Assembly (NCBI GenBank): GCA_024645085.1
Contig: JAHEGN010000007.1
Location: 41,105-105,104, forward strand
DNA: 64,000 bases
Source: Rhodobiaceae bacterium
GTDB lineage: Bacteria; Pseudomonadota; Alphaproteobacteria; RS24
Reading direction: 5' to 3'
Position numbers and translations under genes: made by a program. The notes beneath the pieces are model-generated. The model did no database searches. It saw only the letters and a list, made by a program, of their open reading frames with translations, and was not told the DNA's origin. Shown here in pieces: positions 28,371 to 37,123 of this stretch (its first letter is position 1; the number at the start of each line of letters is the position of its first letter).

Positions 28371-29020
28371 ATTTCGCCGATTTCTGGAATACGCTTGTCG
28401 AGATAATCACCAATGGTTTTATTCAGCGTGTCCATATCATTTTCAAAAAAATGATTGGCCCCTTTGATGTTCTCATAATTCACCGTAATGCCTTTTTGCG
28501 CTTGCAAACGCTCGACCAATTTTTCCGTGTCATCTTTTGGCACAATGCGGTCAGCGTCGCCGTGCACAATAATGCCTGAGGCTGGGCACGGAGCAAGGAA
28601 GGTGAAGTCATAAAAATTAGCCGGTGGGGCGACGGAGATAAAACCAGAGATTTCTGGACGACGCATCAGCAATTGCATGCCAATCCAGGCGCCAAAACTA
28701 TAGCCGGCAATCCAACATTGGCGGGCGTCTCCGGTCAGCGACTGCAACCAATCAAGGGCTGAGGCGGCGTCGGATAATTCGCCAATACCACTGTCAAATT
28801 CGCCTTGGCTCCGACCGACACCGCGGAAGTTAAAGCGCAAAACGGAAAAGCCGCGATCAACAAATTGATGATATAGCTGATAGGTCACCGGATTATTCAT
28901 ATTGCCGCCCAATTGCGGCAGAGGGTGCAAAATCATCGCAATCGGCGCGCCGGGCTTTTTGTTCTGTGTAAAGCGGCCCTCAAGGCGCCCCTCTGGTCCG
29001 TTAAAAATGACTTCTGGCAT
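28367..29020 (-). CDS. Alpha/beta hydrolase of the CocE/DUF-type small serine hydrolases
   Basis: This 217-residue alpha/beta hydrolase has nucleophile S108 in GYSFGA, an acid in HGDAD (155-157) and histidine H190 in GANHFF. The LHPLPQLGGNMNNPV and FNFRGVGRSQG stretches are typical of a widespread single-domain group often annotated as alpha/beta hydrolase without known substrate. There is no signal peptide, so it is cytoplasmic. The gene stands alone between anmK (convergent) and iscR (divergent). Confidence 0.85.
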   Translation of the reverse strand: MPEVIFNGPEGRLEGRFTQNKKPGAPIAMILHPLPQLGGNMNNPVTYQLYHQFVDRGFSVLRFNFRGVGRSQGEFDSGIGELSDAASALDWLQSLTGDARQCWIAGYSFGAWIGMQLLMRRPEISGFISVAPPANFYDFTFLAPCPASGIIVHGDADRIVPKDDTEKLVERLQAQKGITVNYENIKGANHFFENDMDTLNKTIGDYLDKRIPEIGEI

Positions 29021-29047
29021 TGGCTTGACACTCCTGAAACGCTAATC

Positions 29048-29064
29048 TTGACTAATTTAGTCGG
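29048..29064 (+). promoter_or_regulatory. IscR type-1 operator over the suf operon -35 box
   Basis: TTGACTAATTTAGTCGG agrees at every position with the core YYGACTRWWWYAGTCRR of the IscR type-1 site, bound by [2Fe-2S]-IscR. It contains the perfect palindrome GACTAA-T-TTAGTC and covers the -35 hexamer. It lies 106 bp before iscR, which fits negative autoregulation of the operon. The outer positions of the longer E. coli consensus match less well. Confidence 0.75.
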
Positions 29065-29076
29065 AATACCTATATC
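29048..29076 (+). promoter_or_regulatory. Promoter of the iscR-suf operon
   Basis: The -35 is TTGACT (29048-29053), the spacer is exactly 17 bp, and the -10 is TATATC (29071-29076). The predicted transcript leader is about 70 nt. Overlap with the IscR site supports repression when Fe-S clusters are sufficient. Confidence 0.65.
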
Positions 29077-29153
29077 CCGTGTGAGGCAGTGATAGCGAAA
29101 AGCTCATGTAAAAAGCAAGGTTTTTCGTAAAAAATTAATAGAAACATAGGCTT

Positions 29154-29633
29154 ATGAAACTTTCAACACGCGGCAGATACGCCGTTATGGCCATGGCAGA
29201 CATGGCACAGGAGCAAAAACAGGGTCGTCAAGGCCCGTTTCGCCTGTCTGAAATTGCCGAACGGCAAGAAATTTCATTGAGCTATCTCGAACAAATTTTC
29301 GGCGATTTGCGGCGGGCCAAATTGGTCAATAGTCAGCGTGGCGCCCATGGCGGCTATGTATTGGCACAAAATGCCAGCGATATTCGCATTGGCGACGTCA
29401 TTGGCGCGGTCGATGAACCGGTCGAAGTGACACGCTGCCAGATTGCCAGCGGTTGTTTGGGCAAGCACGCACGCTGTTTGACGCATGATCTTTGGGCCGA
29501 ATTGGGCGCGCATATTCACGCTTTTCTCAATGGCGTCTCGCTGGCCGATGTGGTGGCTGGCAATAAAATTATTGCGCCGGAGCCTTTATTTTGCGAGCAG
29601 GTCTCGCAATTCAAACAAGCCGGTGGTCGCTGA
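29154..29633 (+). CDS. iscR: Rrf2-family Fe-S regulator IscR
   Basis: This 159-residue regulator has an N-terminal winged helix (MKLSTRGRYAVMAMADMA, DNA-recognition region LSYLEQIFGDLRRAKLV) and cluster ligands C95, C101, C108 and H111, spaced like the C92/C98/C104/H107 set of E. coli IscR. It senses [2Fe-2S] status and controls the suf operon that it heads. An IscR-type operator lies over its own promoter. Its stop overlaps the next start as TGATG. Confidence 0.93.
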   Translation: MKLSTRGRYAVMAMADMAQEQKQGRQGPFRLSEIAERQEISLSYLEQIFGDLRRAKLVNSQRGAHGGYVLAQNASDIRIGDVIGAVDEPVEVTRCQIASGCLGKHARCLTHDLWAELGAHIHAFLNGVSLADVVAGNKIIAPEPLFCEQVSQFKQAGGR

Positions 29634-30766
29634 TGAGCCGGGTCTATCTTGATTATAATGCAACCGCGCCGCTACGGCCGGAAGCCCGCGCCGCGGTGAT
29701 TGACGGTCTGCAGGCCGGTAATCCGTCCTCCGTGCATTATGAGGGCCGCCAAGCGCGCGCGCTGATTGATGGCGCGCGTCGACAAATCGCCGCCCTATGC
29801 AATGCCAAGCCGGAGGGAGTCATTTTCACTTCCGGTGGCACGGAAGCGTGCAATATGGCGATGAAATTATCAGCCGCACCGGCCGGGCCGGTTGAGCGTA
29901 TTCTGGTCAGTGCCATTGAACATGCGGCGGTTTTATCAGCCGCTGCGGCCAGTCATTTACCGGTTGAGGTTTTGCCAGTCAGCGCCGACGGGCAGCTTGA
30001 TTTAGCGGCTTTGGACAAGGCTCTAGAAAATCCAACACCGGCCTTGGTGTGCGTGATGTTGGCCAATAATGAAACCGGGGTTATTCAACCGGTGGCAGAA
30101 ATCAGCGTCCGGGTAAAGGCGCATGGCAGTTTGCTGTTTTGCGATGCAGTGCAAGCAGCCGGAAAAATGCCAATTGATATCGCCGCCTTGGGCTGTGATG
30201 GCGTGAGCCTATCGGGCCATAAATTAGGCGCGCCAATGGGCACAGGCGCTTTAATCGTTCGCCAAGGGCTGGTGACGCCGTCGCATATTGTTGGCGGCGG
30301 GCAAGAGCTGGGCCGTCGTGCTGGATCTGAAAATATTATCGGCATTTTAGGTTTTGCCGCCGCTGCTGCTGCCAGTCATGCAGCACTTGCCTCATTTGCT
30401 GAATTGGCTGCGTGGCGCGATGGCATGGAAAAGGCTTTACGCGCCAGTTTTGACGATGTGGTGGTTTTCGGGGCCGAGGCGCCGCGTTTGGCCAATACCA
30501 GTTGTTTTGCTTTATCAGGCTTGCGCTCAGAGACATTGGTCATGGCCTTAGATTTGGCTGGCATTTCCGTCAGCGCCGGATCGGCCTGTTCCAGCGGCAA
30601 GGTGTCGCGCAGTCATGTGCTTGACGCCATGGGGGTTGAGAACGATCTCTCGCAAGCGGTGCTGCGCGTTAGTTTCGGTTGGGCATCGCAAGCCGAGGAC
30701 GCAGAAAAATTAGTCGAGTCGTGGGGCCATTTGGCCCACAAAGCCAGAGAACTGGCAGCGGAGTAG
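29633..30766 (+). CDS. iscS: Class I cysteine desulfurase (IscS/NifS-like)
   Basis: This 377-residue PLP enzyme releases sulfur from cysteine. PLP-lysine is in [14 protein letters not shown] and the catalytic loop is [15 protein letters not shown] with C319; the long flexible loop marks class I. The N-terminus [14 protein letters not shown] is typical. The ATG at 29633 overlaps the iscR stop. A second, class II desulfurase (sufS) is in the same operon, so the two may serve different acceptors, e.g. tRNA thiolation versus SUF (inference). Confidence 0.92.
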   Translation: MSRVYLDYNATAPLRPEARAAVIDGLQAGNPSSVHYEGRQARALIDGARRQIAALCNAKPEGVIFTSGGTEACNMAMKLSAAPAGPVERILVSAIEHAAVLSAAAASHLPVEVLPVSADGQLDLAALDKALENPTPALVCVMLANNETGVIQPVAEISVRVKAHGSLLFCDAVQAAGKMPIDIAALGCDGVSLSGHKLGAPMGTGALIVRQGLVTPSHIVGGGQELGRRAGSENIIGILGFAAAAAASHAALASFAELAAWRDGMEKALRASFDDVVVFGAEAPRLANTSCFALSGLRSETLVMALDLAGISVSAGSACSSGKVSRSHVLDAMGVENDLSQAVLRVSFGWASQAEDAEKLVESWGHLAHKARELAAE

Positions 30767-30768
30767 AT

Positions 30769-32250
30769 ATGAGTGAAGCAAAATCAACCATTGATCGCGA
30801 AACCGTCGAGCAAGTCGCCAAATTTGGCGGCGAGCACTATAAATATGGGTTTGAGTCCGACATTGACGCCGATCGGGCGCCCAATGGTTTGAGCGAAGAT
30901 ATTGTGCGCTTTATTTCAGCCAAAAAGGGCGAGCCCGAATGGTTGCTGGCTTGGCGTCTTGACGCTTATGAGCGCTGGTGCACCATGGATGAACCCAAAT
31001 GGGCGCATGTGCATTATCCGCAAATTGATTTCCAAGACTTATGCTATTACGCGGCGCCGAAATCCATGGAAGATGGCCCCAAAAGCCTTGATGAGGTCGA
31101 TCCAGAATTATTGCGGACCTATGAGAAATTAGGCATTCCGTTGATTGAGCAAGAAATGCTGGCCGGTGTGCGCAAAGTGGCGGTTGATGCGGTATTCGAC
31201 AGTGTCTCCGTTGGCACCACTTTCCGCGATGAATTGGCCAAAGAGGGGATTATTTTTTGCTCCTTCTCCGAAGCGGTAAAAGAGCATCCAGATTTGGTGA
31301 AAAAATATCTTGGCTCAGTTATTCCCAAATCAGATAATTATTACGCAGCGCTTAATTCGGCGGTTTTTTCCGATGGCTCATTTGTCTATATCCCGCCGGG
31401 CGTGCGGTGCCCGATGGAATTGTCGACTTATTTCCGCATCAATGAGGCTAATACGGGCCAATTTGAACGCACTCTGGTGATTGCCGATAAGGGCAGCTAC
31501 GTCAGCTATCTTGAGGGCTGTACGGCGCCGATGCGCGATGAAAATCAATTGCATGCAGCGGTTGTTGAATTGGTCGCTTTGGAAGATGCAGAGATTAAAT
31601 ATTCGACGGTACAAAATTGGTATCCCGGCGACGCTGAAGGCAAGGGCGGCATCTATAATTTCGTCACCAAGCGCGGTGACTGCCGTGAGGCGCGCGCCCG
31701 CATTAGTTGGACGCAGGTTGAAACCGGTTCGGCAGTGACCTGGAAATACCCATCATGTATTTTGCGCGGCGATGATAGTTCCGGCGAGTTTTACTCCATC
31801 GCCATTTCAAATAATCTGCAGCAAGTTGATAGCGGCACCAAAATGATTCACTTGGGGCGTAATACGTCGAGCAAAATCATCTCCAAAGGGATTTCTGCTG
31901 GTCGGTCGTCAAATGCTTATCGCGGTCAGGTGAGTGTGCATCCAAAAGCCGCCAATGCGCGCAACTTTACCCAATGCGATAGCCTGCTGATTGGTGACCA
32001 ATGCGCCGCCCATACAGTGCCATATATTGAAGCCAAAAACCTCAGCGCCGTATTGGAGCATGAGGCGACAACGTCGAAAATCAGTGATGATCAATTATTT
32101 TTCTGCCGCCAGCGTGGGCTCGACCCCGAAGAAGCTGTGGCACTCATTGTTAACGGCTTTTGCCGTGATGTTTTACAAAACCTGCCGATGGAGTTTGCCG
32201 TCGAGGCGCAAAAACTGGTTGGTATATCGTTAGAAGGAAGTGTTGGATGA
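30769..32250 (+). CDS. sufB: Fe-S cluster scaffold subunit SufB
   Basis: This 493-residue SufB is the main scaffold of the SufBC2D complex. It has the SufB signature region ([37 protein letters not shown]) and the conserved C-terminal core with [19 protein letters not shown] 30769 follows GCGGAG; the frame extends upstream into iscS without homology. It overlaps sufC by 4 nt. It receives sulfur from SufS with the aid of an acceptor protein not found in this window (no sufE or sufU seen). Confidence 0.97.
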   Translation: MSEAKSTIDRETVEQVAKFGGEHYKYGFESDIDADRAPNGLSEDIVRFISAKKGEPEWLLAWRLDAYERWCTMDEPKWAHVHYPQIDFQDLCYYAAPKSMEDGPKSLDEVDPELLRTYEKLGIPLIEQEMLAGVRKVAVDAVFDSVSVGTTFRDELAKEGIIFCSFSEAVKEHPDLVKKYLGSVIPKSDNYYAALNSAVFSDGSFVYIPPGVRCPMELSTYFRINEANTGQFERTLVIADKGSYVSYLEGCTAPMRDENQLHAAVVELVALEDAEIKYSTVQNWYPGDAEGKGGIYNFVTKRGDCREARARISWTQVETGSAVTWKYPSCILRGDDSSGEFYSIAISNNLQQVDSGTKMIHLGRNTSSKIISKGISAGRSSNAYRGQVSVHPKAANARNFTQCDSLLIGDQCAAHTVPYIEAKNLSAVLEHEATTSKISDDQLFFCRQRGLDPEEAVALIVNGFCRDVLQNLPMEFAVEAQKLVGISLEGSVG

Positions 32251-33014
32251 GTGCGTTGTTGGAAATTAGTAATCTGCAGGCGGGGATTGGCGATAAGGCA
32301 ATTTTGAAGGGTCTTGATTTGACCATTCAAGCCGGTGAAGTGCATGCCATTATGGGGCCCAATGGTTCTGGCAAATCGACCCTGTCCTATGTGCTGTCTG
32401 GCAAAGACGGCTATGATATCACCGGCGGTTCGATGCAGTTTGATGGTCACGATTTGGCTGATTTACAGGCCGAAGAACGCGCCATTGCGGGCCTTTTTCT
32501 GGCCTTCCAATATCCGCTAGAGATTCCGGGTGTGACCAATATGACGTTTTTGAAAACCGCTTTGAATGCGGTACGGCGTGGTCGCGGGGAAGACGAAATG
32601 GACGCGGCTAGCTTTCTGCGTTTGGCGCGCGAAAAATCGCGGGCGTTGGGCATGGATGACGATATGCTGAAGCGTCAGCTGAATGTTGGGTTTTCCGGCG
32701 GCGAGAAAAAGCGCAATGAAATTTTGCAAATGGCCATGCTGGAACCGAAATTAGCAATCCTTGATGAGACCGATAGTGGGCTTGATATTGATGCGCTCAA
32801 AATTGTTGCCGAAGGGGTTAATGCGCAGCGCAGTCCCGAGCGTGGCATGTTGGTGATTACCCATTATCAGCGTCTGTTAGACTTTATTAAACCCGATGTG
32901 GTGCACGTCATGGCGAATGGCCGCATTGTCCGCTCTGGCGGGCCTGAGCTGGCTCTCGAGTTAGAAAAATCTGGCTATGCTGATTACCGTGGCAATGAGG
33001 CGGCTCATGCTTAA
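32247..33014 (+). CDS. sufC: SUF system ATPase SufC
   Basis: This 255-residue ABC-type ATPase has Walker [10 protein letters not shown], signature [10 protein letters not shown] and Walker [13 protein letters not shown]. SufC dimers drive conformational change of SufBD during cluster assembly. It is translationally coupled to sufB (ATGA overlap), and sufD starts inside its last codons. Confidence 0.97.
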   Translation: MSALLEISNLQAGIGDKAILKGLDLTIQAGEVHAIMGPNGSGKSTLSYVLSGKDGYDITGGSMQFDGHDLADLQAEERAIAGLFLAFQYPLEIPGVTNMTFLKTALNAVRRGRGEDEMDAASFLRLAREKSRALGMDDDMLKRQLNVGFSGGEKKRNEILQMAMLEPKLAILDETDSGLDIDALKIVAEGVNAQRSPERGMLVITHYQRLLDFIKPDVVHVMANGRIVRSGGPELALELEKSGYADYRGNEAAHA

Positions 33015-34191
33015 TGCGCTGGCCCATTTCGAGCGCGCCAAACCGCATTTGAGCGGTGATGTAGAGGCGCGCGCGCAAGCCCTTCAACAAGCCGAGCTAT
33101 TGGGCCTGCCGACGCGGCGGGTCGAGGCCTGGCATTACACCGATTTGCCGCGTTTGCTAAACCGCGCAAGCAGCCCATCAGGGGCTTTGACTGGCAATGA
33201 TTTTAGCGCTCTGAAACCGCATTATTTGGTCTTTGAAAATGGTCAATTAAGTACCGATGCAGCCCAGCTATCGGCTGAATTTGTGGCGCCAGAGGCTGAT
33301 TTATCGGCTGATGCGATGACTCTGTACAATCACGCGCTGGCTGAAAACGGCGTTACCTTAAACTTCGATAACTCTCCAGAAACCATTGTTGTTATTGAAA
33401 CAAAAGGCTCGGAAACGCAGCACTTCATGCATCGCGTGAAGTTGGGCGCGGGCGTCAAAGCGACTGTGGTCGATGACCATGCAGCACTTGGCTATAGCAA
33501 TGTTATTTGGCACGTTGAGCTGGCTGCTGATGCGCAATTGACTTTGGTCCACATCCAGCAGTCCGGCCAATATGTTGGCCATTGCACCGCAAATCTAGCG
33601 GCCAATGCGCAATTCAAGCAAATGACCTTATTGACGGGCGGCGATGTAGCTCGTCACGCGACCCATGTTAAATTGCAGCAAGCTGGCGCCAAAGCCGACT
33701 TGCACAGCGCGATTTTGGGCCGTGCGGTGAGCCATAATGACGTGACCTATACCATTGAGCACCAAGCCGCCGATACGCATAGTCATACGACGTCGCATCA
33801 GGCGCTGGCGGATGCCGCACGCGGGGTTTTTCAGGGCAAGGTGATAGTCCAGCGCGACGCGCAAAGGGTCGACGCACAAATGCAAGCGCGCGCCATGATG
33901 TTGTCGAGCGAGGCGGAAATAAACGCCAAGCCAGAATTGGAAATTTATGCCGATGACGTGGCCTGTGCGCATGGCACGGCGATTGGTGAAATTGACGCCG
34001 ACGCGCTGTTTTTCTTGCGCGCCCGTGGCATTGATGAAGCCAGCGCGCGGCAATTATTGATTACTGGCTTTGTTGAGCAATTGCTCACTCACTGTGACGA
34101 CAAGGCGCTGGCCGATGTTTTGCGGCGCCATATTGAGCAGAAAATTTCTGCCCTGACCCTGACAAAATTGGAGGCCGATCATGCCGTTTGA
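33007..34191 (+). CDS. sufD: Fe-S assembly protein SufD
   Basis: This 394-residue SufD is the SufB paralogue in the SufBC2D scaffold, needed for iron entry. The C-terminal SufBD core is visible (RDAQRVDAQMQARAMMLSSE, AHGTAIGEIDADALFFLRARG). The N-terminal half is variable, as usual. The ATG at 33007 has GAGG upstream and overlaps the sufC end by 8 nt. It overlaps sufS by 11 nt. Confidence 0.95.
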   Translation: MLNALAHFERAKPHLSGDVEARAQALQQAELLGLPTRRVEAWHYTDLPRLLNRASSPSGALTGNDFSALKPHYLVFENGQLSTDAAQLSAEFVAPEADLSADAMTLYNHALAENGVTLNFDNSPETIVVIETKGSETQHFMHRVKLGAGVKATVVDDHAALGYSNVIWHVELAADAQLTLVHIQQSGQYVGHCTANLAANAQFKQMTLLTGGDVARHATHVKLQQAGAKADLHSAILGRAVSHNDVTYTIEHQAADTHSHTTSHQALADAARGVFQGKVIVQRDAQRVDAQMQARAMMLSSEAEINAKPELEIYADDVACAHGTAIGEIDADALFFLRARGIDEASARQLLITGFVEQLLTHCDDKALADVLRRHIEQKISALTLTKLEADHAV

Positions 34192-35401
34192 CGTTGCTAA
34201 AATTCGCGCTGACTTTCCGGTGTTGGCGACGCAAGTCTATGATAAGCCGCTGGTTTATCTAGATAATGCCGCCTCGGCGCAAAAGCCATTGCAGGTGACC
34301 GAACGCATGCAATCATTTTCAACATATGAATATGCCAATGTTCACCGTGGGTTGCATTATTTGTCGAACACCGCGACCAATGCTTTTGAAGCGGCGCGTG
34401 GGCAAGTGGCCTCATTTCTCAATGCCGCCAGCGACCAGCAAATCATTTTTACTGGCGGGGCGACAGATGCGATTAATCTGGTCGCCTATGGCTATCTTGA
34501 GCCGCGCATTAGTGAAGGCGATGAGATTATCCTGTCAGTCATGGAACATCATTCGAATATTGTGCCATGGCATTTCATGCGCGAGCGCCATGGTGCGGTT
34601 TTGAAATGGGTCGGGGTCAATGAATTGGGCGAGTTGGATATGGACGCCTATGCTGCGGCTTTCAGCCCGCGGACGAAATTTGTAGCGTTGACGCAAATGT
34701 CAAATGCGCTAGGCACCATCACACCGGCCAAGACATTGATTGATATGGCGCATGCCCATGGCGTGCCAATTTTGCTCGATGGCTGCCAAGGGGCGGTGCA
34801 TTTGCCGACCGATGTGCAAGCGCTGGGTTGCGATTTTTACGTTTTCTCTGGCCACAAAGTATTTGGCCCAACCGGTATTGGCGTGCTTTACGGCAAGGCT
34901 GATTTGCTCAATGACATGCGCCCCTGGCGCGGCGGCGGTGAGATGATCCGCGAAGTTAGTCTTGACGCTGTCAGCTATGGCGACGCGCCGCACCGGTTTG
35001 AGGCTGGTACGCCGCCGATCATTGAAGCGGTCGGGTTGGGCGCGGCCGTGAGCTATATGCAGGCCATTGGTTTTGACGATATGCAGGCGCATGAAAACGC
35101 CCTGCGTGACCATGCCATGGAGGCTGTCGGGGCGATTAATCGCGTGAAGATTTATGGCACGTCGCCCGATAAAGGCGCCATTGTCTCATTTAGCGTAGAC
35201 GGCGTGCACCCGCATGATTTGGCGATGGTGATGGATCGCAGTGGCGTGGCCATTCGCGCCGGTCACCATTGCGCGCAACCGTTGATGAAACATTTTGGCG
35301 TGCCGGCCACTGCGCGCGCCTCATTTGCAATTTATAACACCCATGAGGAGGTTGACGCCTTAGCTGCTTCTTTGAGCAAAGCGATTGCGTTTTTTGGATA
35401 A
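34181..35401 (+). CDS. sufS: Class II cysteine desulfurase SufS
   Basis: This 406-residue PLP enzyme has the lysine in FSGHKVFGPTGIG and the catalytic cysteine C364 in AGHHCAQP; the short loop after it marks class II (SufS/CsdA). It provides persulfide sulfur to SufB. The N-terminal YLDNAASAQKP is typical. It is preceded by a class I desulfurase gene in the same operon. Confidence 0.97.
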   Translation: MPFDVAKIRADFPVLATQVYDKPLVYLDNAASAQKPLQVTERMQSFSTYEYANVHRGLHYLSNTATNAFEAARGQVASFLNAASDQQIIFTGGATDAINLVAYGYLEPRISEGDEIILSVMEHHSNIVPWHFMRERHGAVLKWVGVNELGELDMDAYAAAFSPRTKFVALTQMSNALGTITPAKTLIDMAHAHGVPILLDGCQGAVHLPTDVQALGCDFYVFSGHKVFGPTGIGVLYGKADLLNDMRPWRGGGEMIREVSLDAVSYGDAPHRFEAGTPPIIEAVGLGAAVSYMQAIGFDDMQAHENALRDHAMEAVGAINRVKIYGTSPDKGAIVSFSVDGVHPHDLAMVMDRSGVAIRAGHHCAQPLMKHFGVPATARASFAIYNTHEEVDALAASLSKAIAFFG

Positions 35402-35405
35402 TCAA

Positions 35406-35819
35406 ATGGAAGACGAAAAAAATCAAATGCCGATCATCGATACGAGTGACCCGCAACAAGCACCGGCGCAAGAGGCTGAGGGGCCAGTAGCGATTGAAGA
35501 TTTATCGCCAGAAATGGCGGCCCTCACCGATGATCTCATTGGTGCGCTGAAAAGCGTTTATGACCCTGAAATTCCGGTTGATATTTATGAGCTTGGTCTG
35601 ATTTACAAGGTCGATGTATCAGATGACCGTGATGTGACCATTGATATGACATTGACGGCGCCAGGCTGCCCAGTGGCAGAACATATGCCGCGCTGGGTTG
35701 AAGATGCGGTTCGGTCAGTGGACGGGGTGGGCGATGTTATGGTAAATATGACATTCGATCCGCCATGGGATCCAAGTCGAATGTCCGACGAGGCCCGTGT
35801 CGCCCTGAATATGTTTTAG
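35406..35819 (+). CDS. sufT: SufT / MIP18-family Fe-S maturation factor
   Basis: This protein of about 137 residues has a disordered acidic N-terminus (1-40) and a MIP18/PaaD-like domain: LKSVYDPEIPVDIYELGLIY, then TLTAPGCPVAEHMP with the conserved cysteine, and VNMTFDPPWDPSRMS. SufT helps mature Fe-S proteins in SUF-dependent bacteria. ATG 35406 is preferred over an upstream TTG inside sufS; the ribosome site is weak (GGAT), and coupling from sufS is likely. Confidence 0.93.
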   Translation: MEDEKNQMPIIDTSDPQQAPAQEAEGPVAIEDLSPEMAALTDDLIGALKSVYDPEIPVDIYELGLIYKVDVSDDRDVTIDMTLTAPGCPVAEHMPRWVEDAVRSVDGVGDVMVNMTFDPPWDPSRMSDEARVALNMF

Positions 35820-35833
35820 GGATAGGAAATGTG

Positions 35834-36217
35834 ATGAGCCAAGTCTATGAAATGCCAAAAGCCATTCGTTTGACCCAGCGTGCTGCTGAGCGCGTCAAAG
35901 AAGTCATTGCGCGCGACGAAAAAGGCCGCCGTTATATTCGCCTTGGGGTGAAAAACGGTGGATGCGCTGGCCTCGAATACACAATGGATTATTGCGAAAA
36001 CAAACAAGCGCTCGACGAAGTGGTTGAGGATAAAGGGGTGACCATATTGATCGACCCGAAAGCGATTTTGTTTTTGCTGGGAACGGAGATGGACTTTCAA
36101 GAATCCGTCATGTCGTCTGGGTTCACTTTTAACAACCCAAACCAAACCGATGCCTGTGGTTGCGGTGAGAGTGTGACCATTGTCCCCGTCGCTGCGCCGG
36201 ACTCTTTGCGTAAGTAA
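35834..36217 (+). CDS. sufA: A-type Fe-S carrier SufA/IscA
   Basis: This HesB/IscA-family protein of about 127 residues has the three cluster cysteines C44 (NGGCAGLEY), C108 and C110 (DACGCGES). It carries Fe-S clusters from SufBCD to apo-proteins. AGGAAA lies before a GTG-ATG pair; I choose the ATG at 35834. It is the last gene of the suf operon. Confidence 0.95.
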   Translation: MSQVYEMPKAIRLTQRAAERVKEVIARDEKGRRYIRLGVKNGGCAGLEYTMDYCENKQALDEVVEDKGVTILIDPKAILFLLGTEMDFQESVMSSGFTFNNPNQTDACGCGESVTIVPVAAPDSLRK

Positions 36218-36231
36218 GCGCGTCATTCATT

Positions 36232-36237
36232 TATAAT
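36232..36237 (+). promoter_or_regulatory. Candidate -10 for tesB
   Basis: A perfect TATAAT in the 46-bp gap between sufA and tesB, 27 bp before the tesB ATG. No -35 match at standard distance was found, so tesB may instead be read from the suf transcript. Confidence 0.3.
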
Positions 36238-36263
36238 TTCACATCAGAACCGAGGGCGGTGCT

Positions 36264-37121
36264 ATGGACCAAACGCTTGATGATATTCTTAAACTGCTCA
36301 AATTAGAGCGCCTCGAAGTCAATTTGTTTCGCGGGCAAAGCCCCAATGAGCAACGCCAACGGGTGTTTGGCGGGCAGGTGCTGGGGCAAGCATTAAGCGC
36401 GGCAAGCTATACGGTCGACAATATGACCTGCCATTCTTTCCATAGTTATTTCCTGCGCCCGGGAGACCCCAATACGCCAATCATCTATGAAGTCGATGCC
36501 GCCCGCGATGGCAAAAGTTTTGCCTCTCGCCGTGTCGTGGCGATTCAGCACGGCAAGCAGATTTTCAATATGTCGGCCAGCTATCAAGTTGAAGAAACTG
36601 GCCGCGAGCATCAAATCGATATGCCGGATGCGCCAGACCCAGAGACCTTGGTCAGCGATTATGACTTGCGCAAAAAAATAGCCGAAAAAGTGCCAGAAGA
36701 GTGGCGCGAAAGTTTCTTACGCCGCCGTCCTTTTGAGATGCGTCCGGTCGAGCCGAAAAACATCTTTAAGCCGGAGGTATTAGAACCAAAACATATGGTG
36801 TGGTTCAAAGCCGATGCTGGCATGCCGTCTGATGTGCCAGCCAATCAAGCCATGCTGGCCTATATGTCGGACACGACCTTATTGGACACATGTTTACGGC
36901 CGCATGCATTGAGCTATATGAATCCGAAACTGCAATCCGCCAGTCTCGACCACGCCATGTGGTTCTACCATCCGTTTCAAGCCGATCAGTGGATTCTTTA
37001 TGTGCAAGATTCGCCAGCCTCAGCTGGTGGACGCGGCATGAATTTTGGCCATTTTTTCACCCAAGACGGCAAGCTGATTTGCTCAACCGCGCAAGAAGGG
37101 CTTATTCGGGTTCGCGATTAA
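36264..37121 (+). CDS. tesB: Acyl-CoA thioesterase II
   Basis: This 285-residue double-hotdog thioesterase hydrolyses medium- and long-chain acyl-CoA. Visible family blocks are RQRVFGGQVLGQALSAASYTV, HSFHSYFLRPGDPNTPIIYEV and SLDHAMWFYHPFQADQWILY. The enzyme is cytoplasmic. It follows the suf operon on the same strand by 46 bp and converges on mutB with a 2-bp gap. The link to the neighbouring methylmalonyl-CoA mutase genes is positional only. Confidence 0.95.
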   Translation: MDQTLDDILKLLKLERLEVNLFRGQSPNEQRQRVFGGQVLGQALSAASYTVDNMTCHSFHSYFLRPGDPNTPIIYEVDAARDGKSFASRRVVAIQHGKQIFNMSASYQVEETGREHQIDMPDAPDPETLVSDYDLRKKIAEKVPEEWRESFLRRRPFEMRPVEPKNIFKPEVLEPKHMVWFKADAGMPSDVPANQAMLAYMSDTTLLDTCLRPHALSYMNPKLQSASLDHAMWFYHPFQADQWILYVQDSPASAGGRGMNFGHFFTQDGKLICSTAQEGLIRVRD

Positions 37122-37123
37122 GC

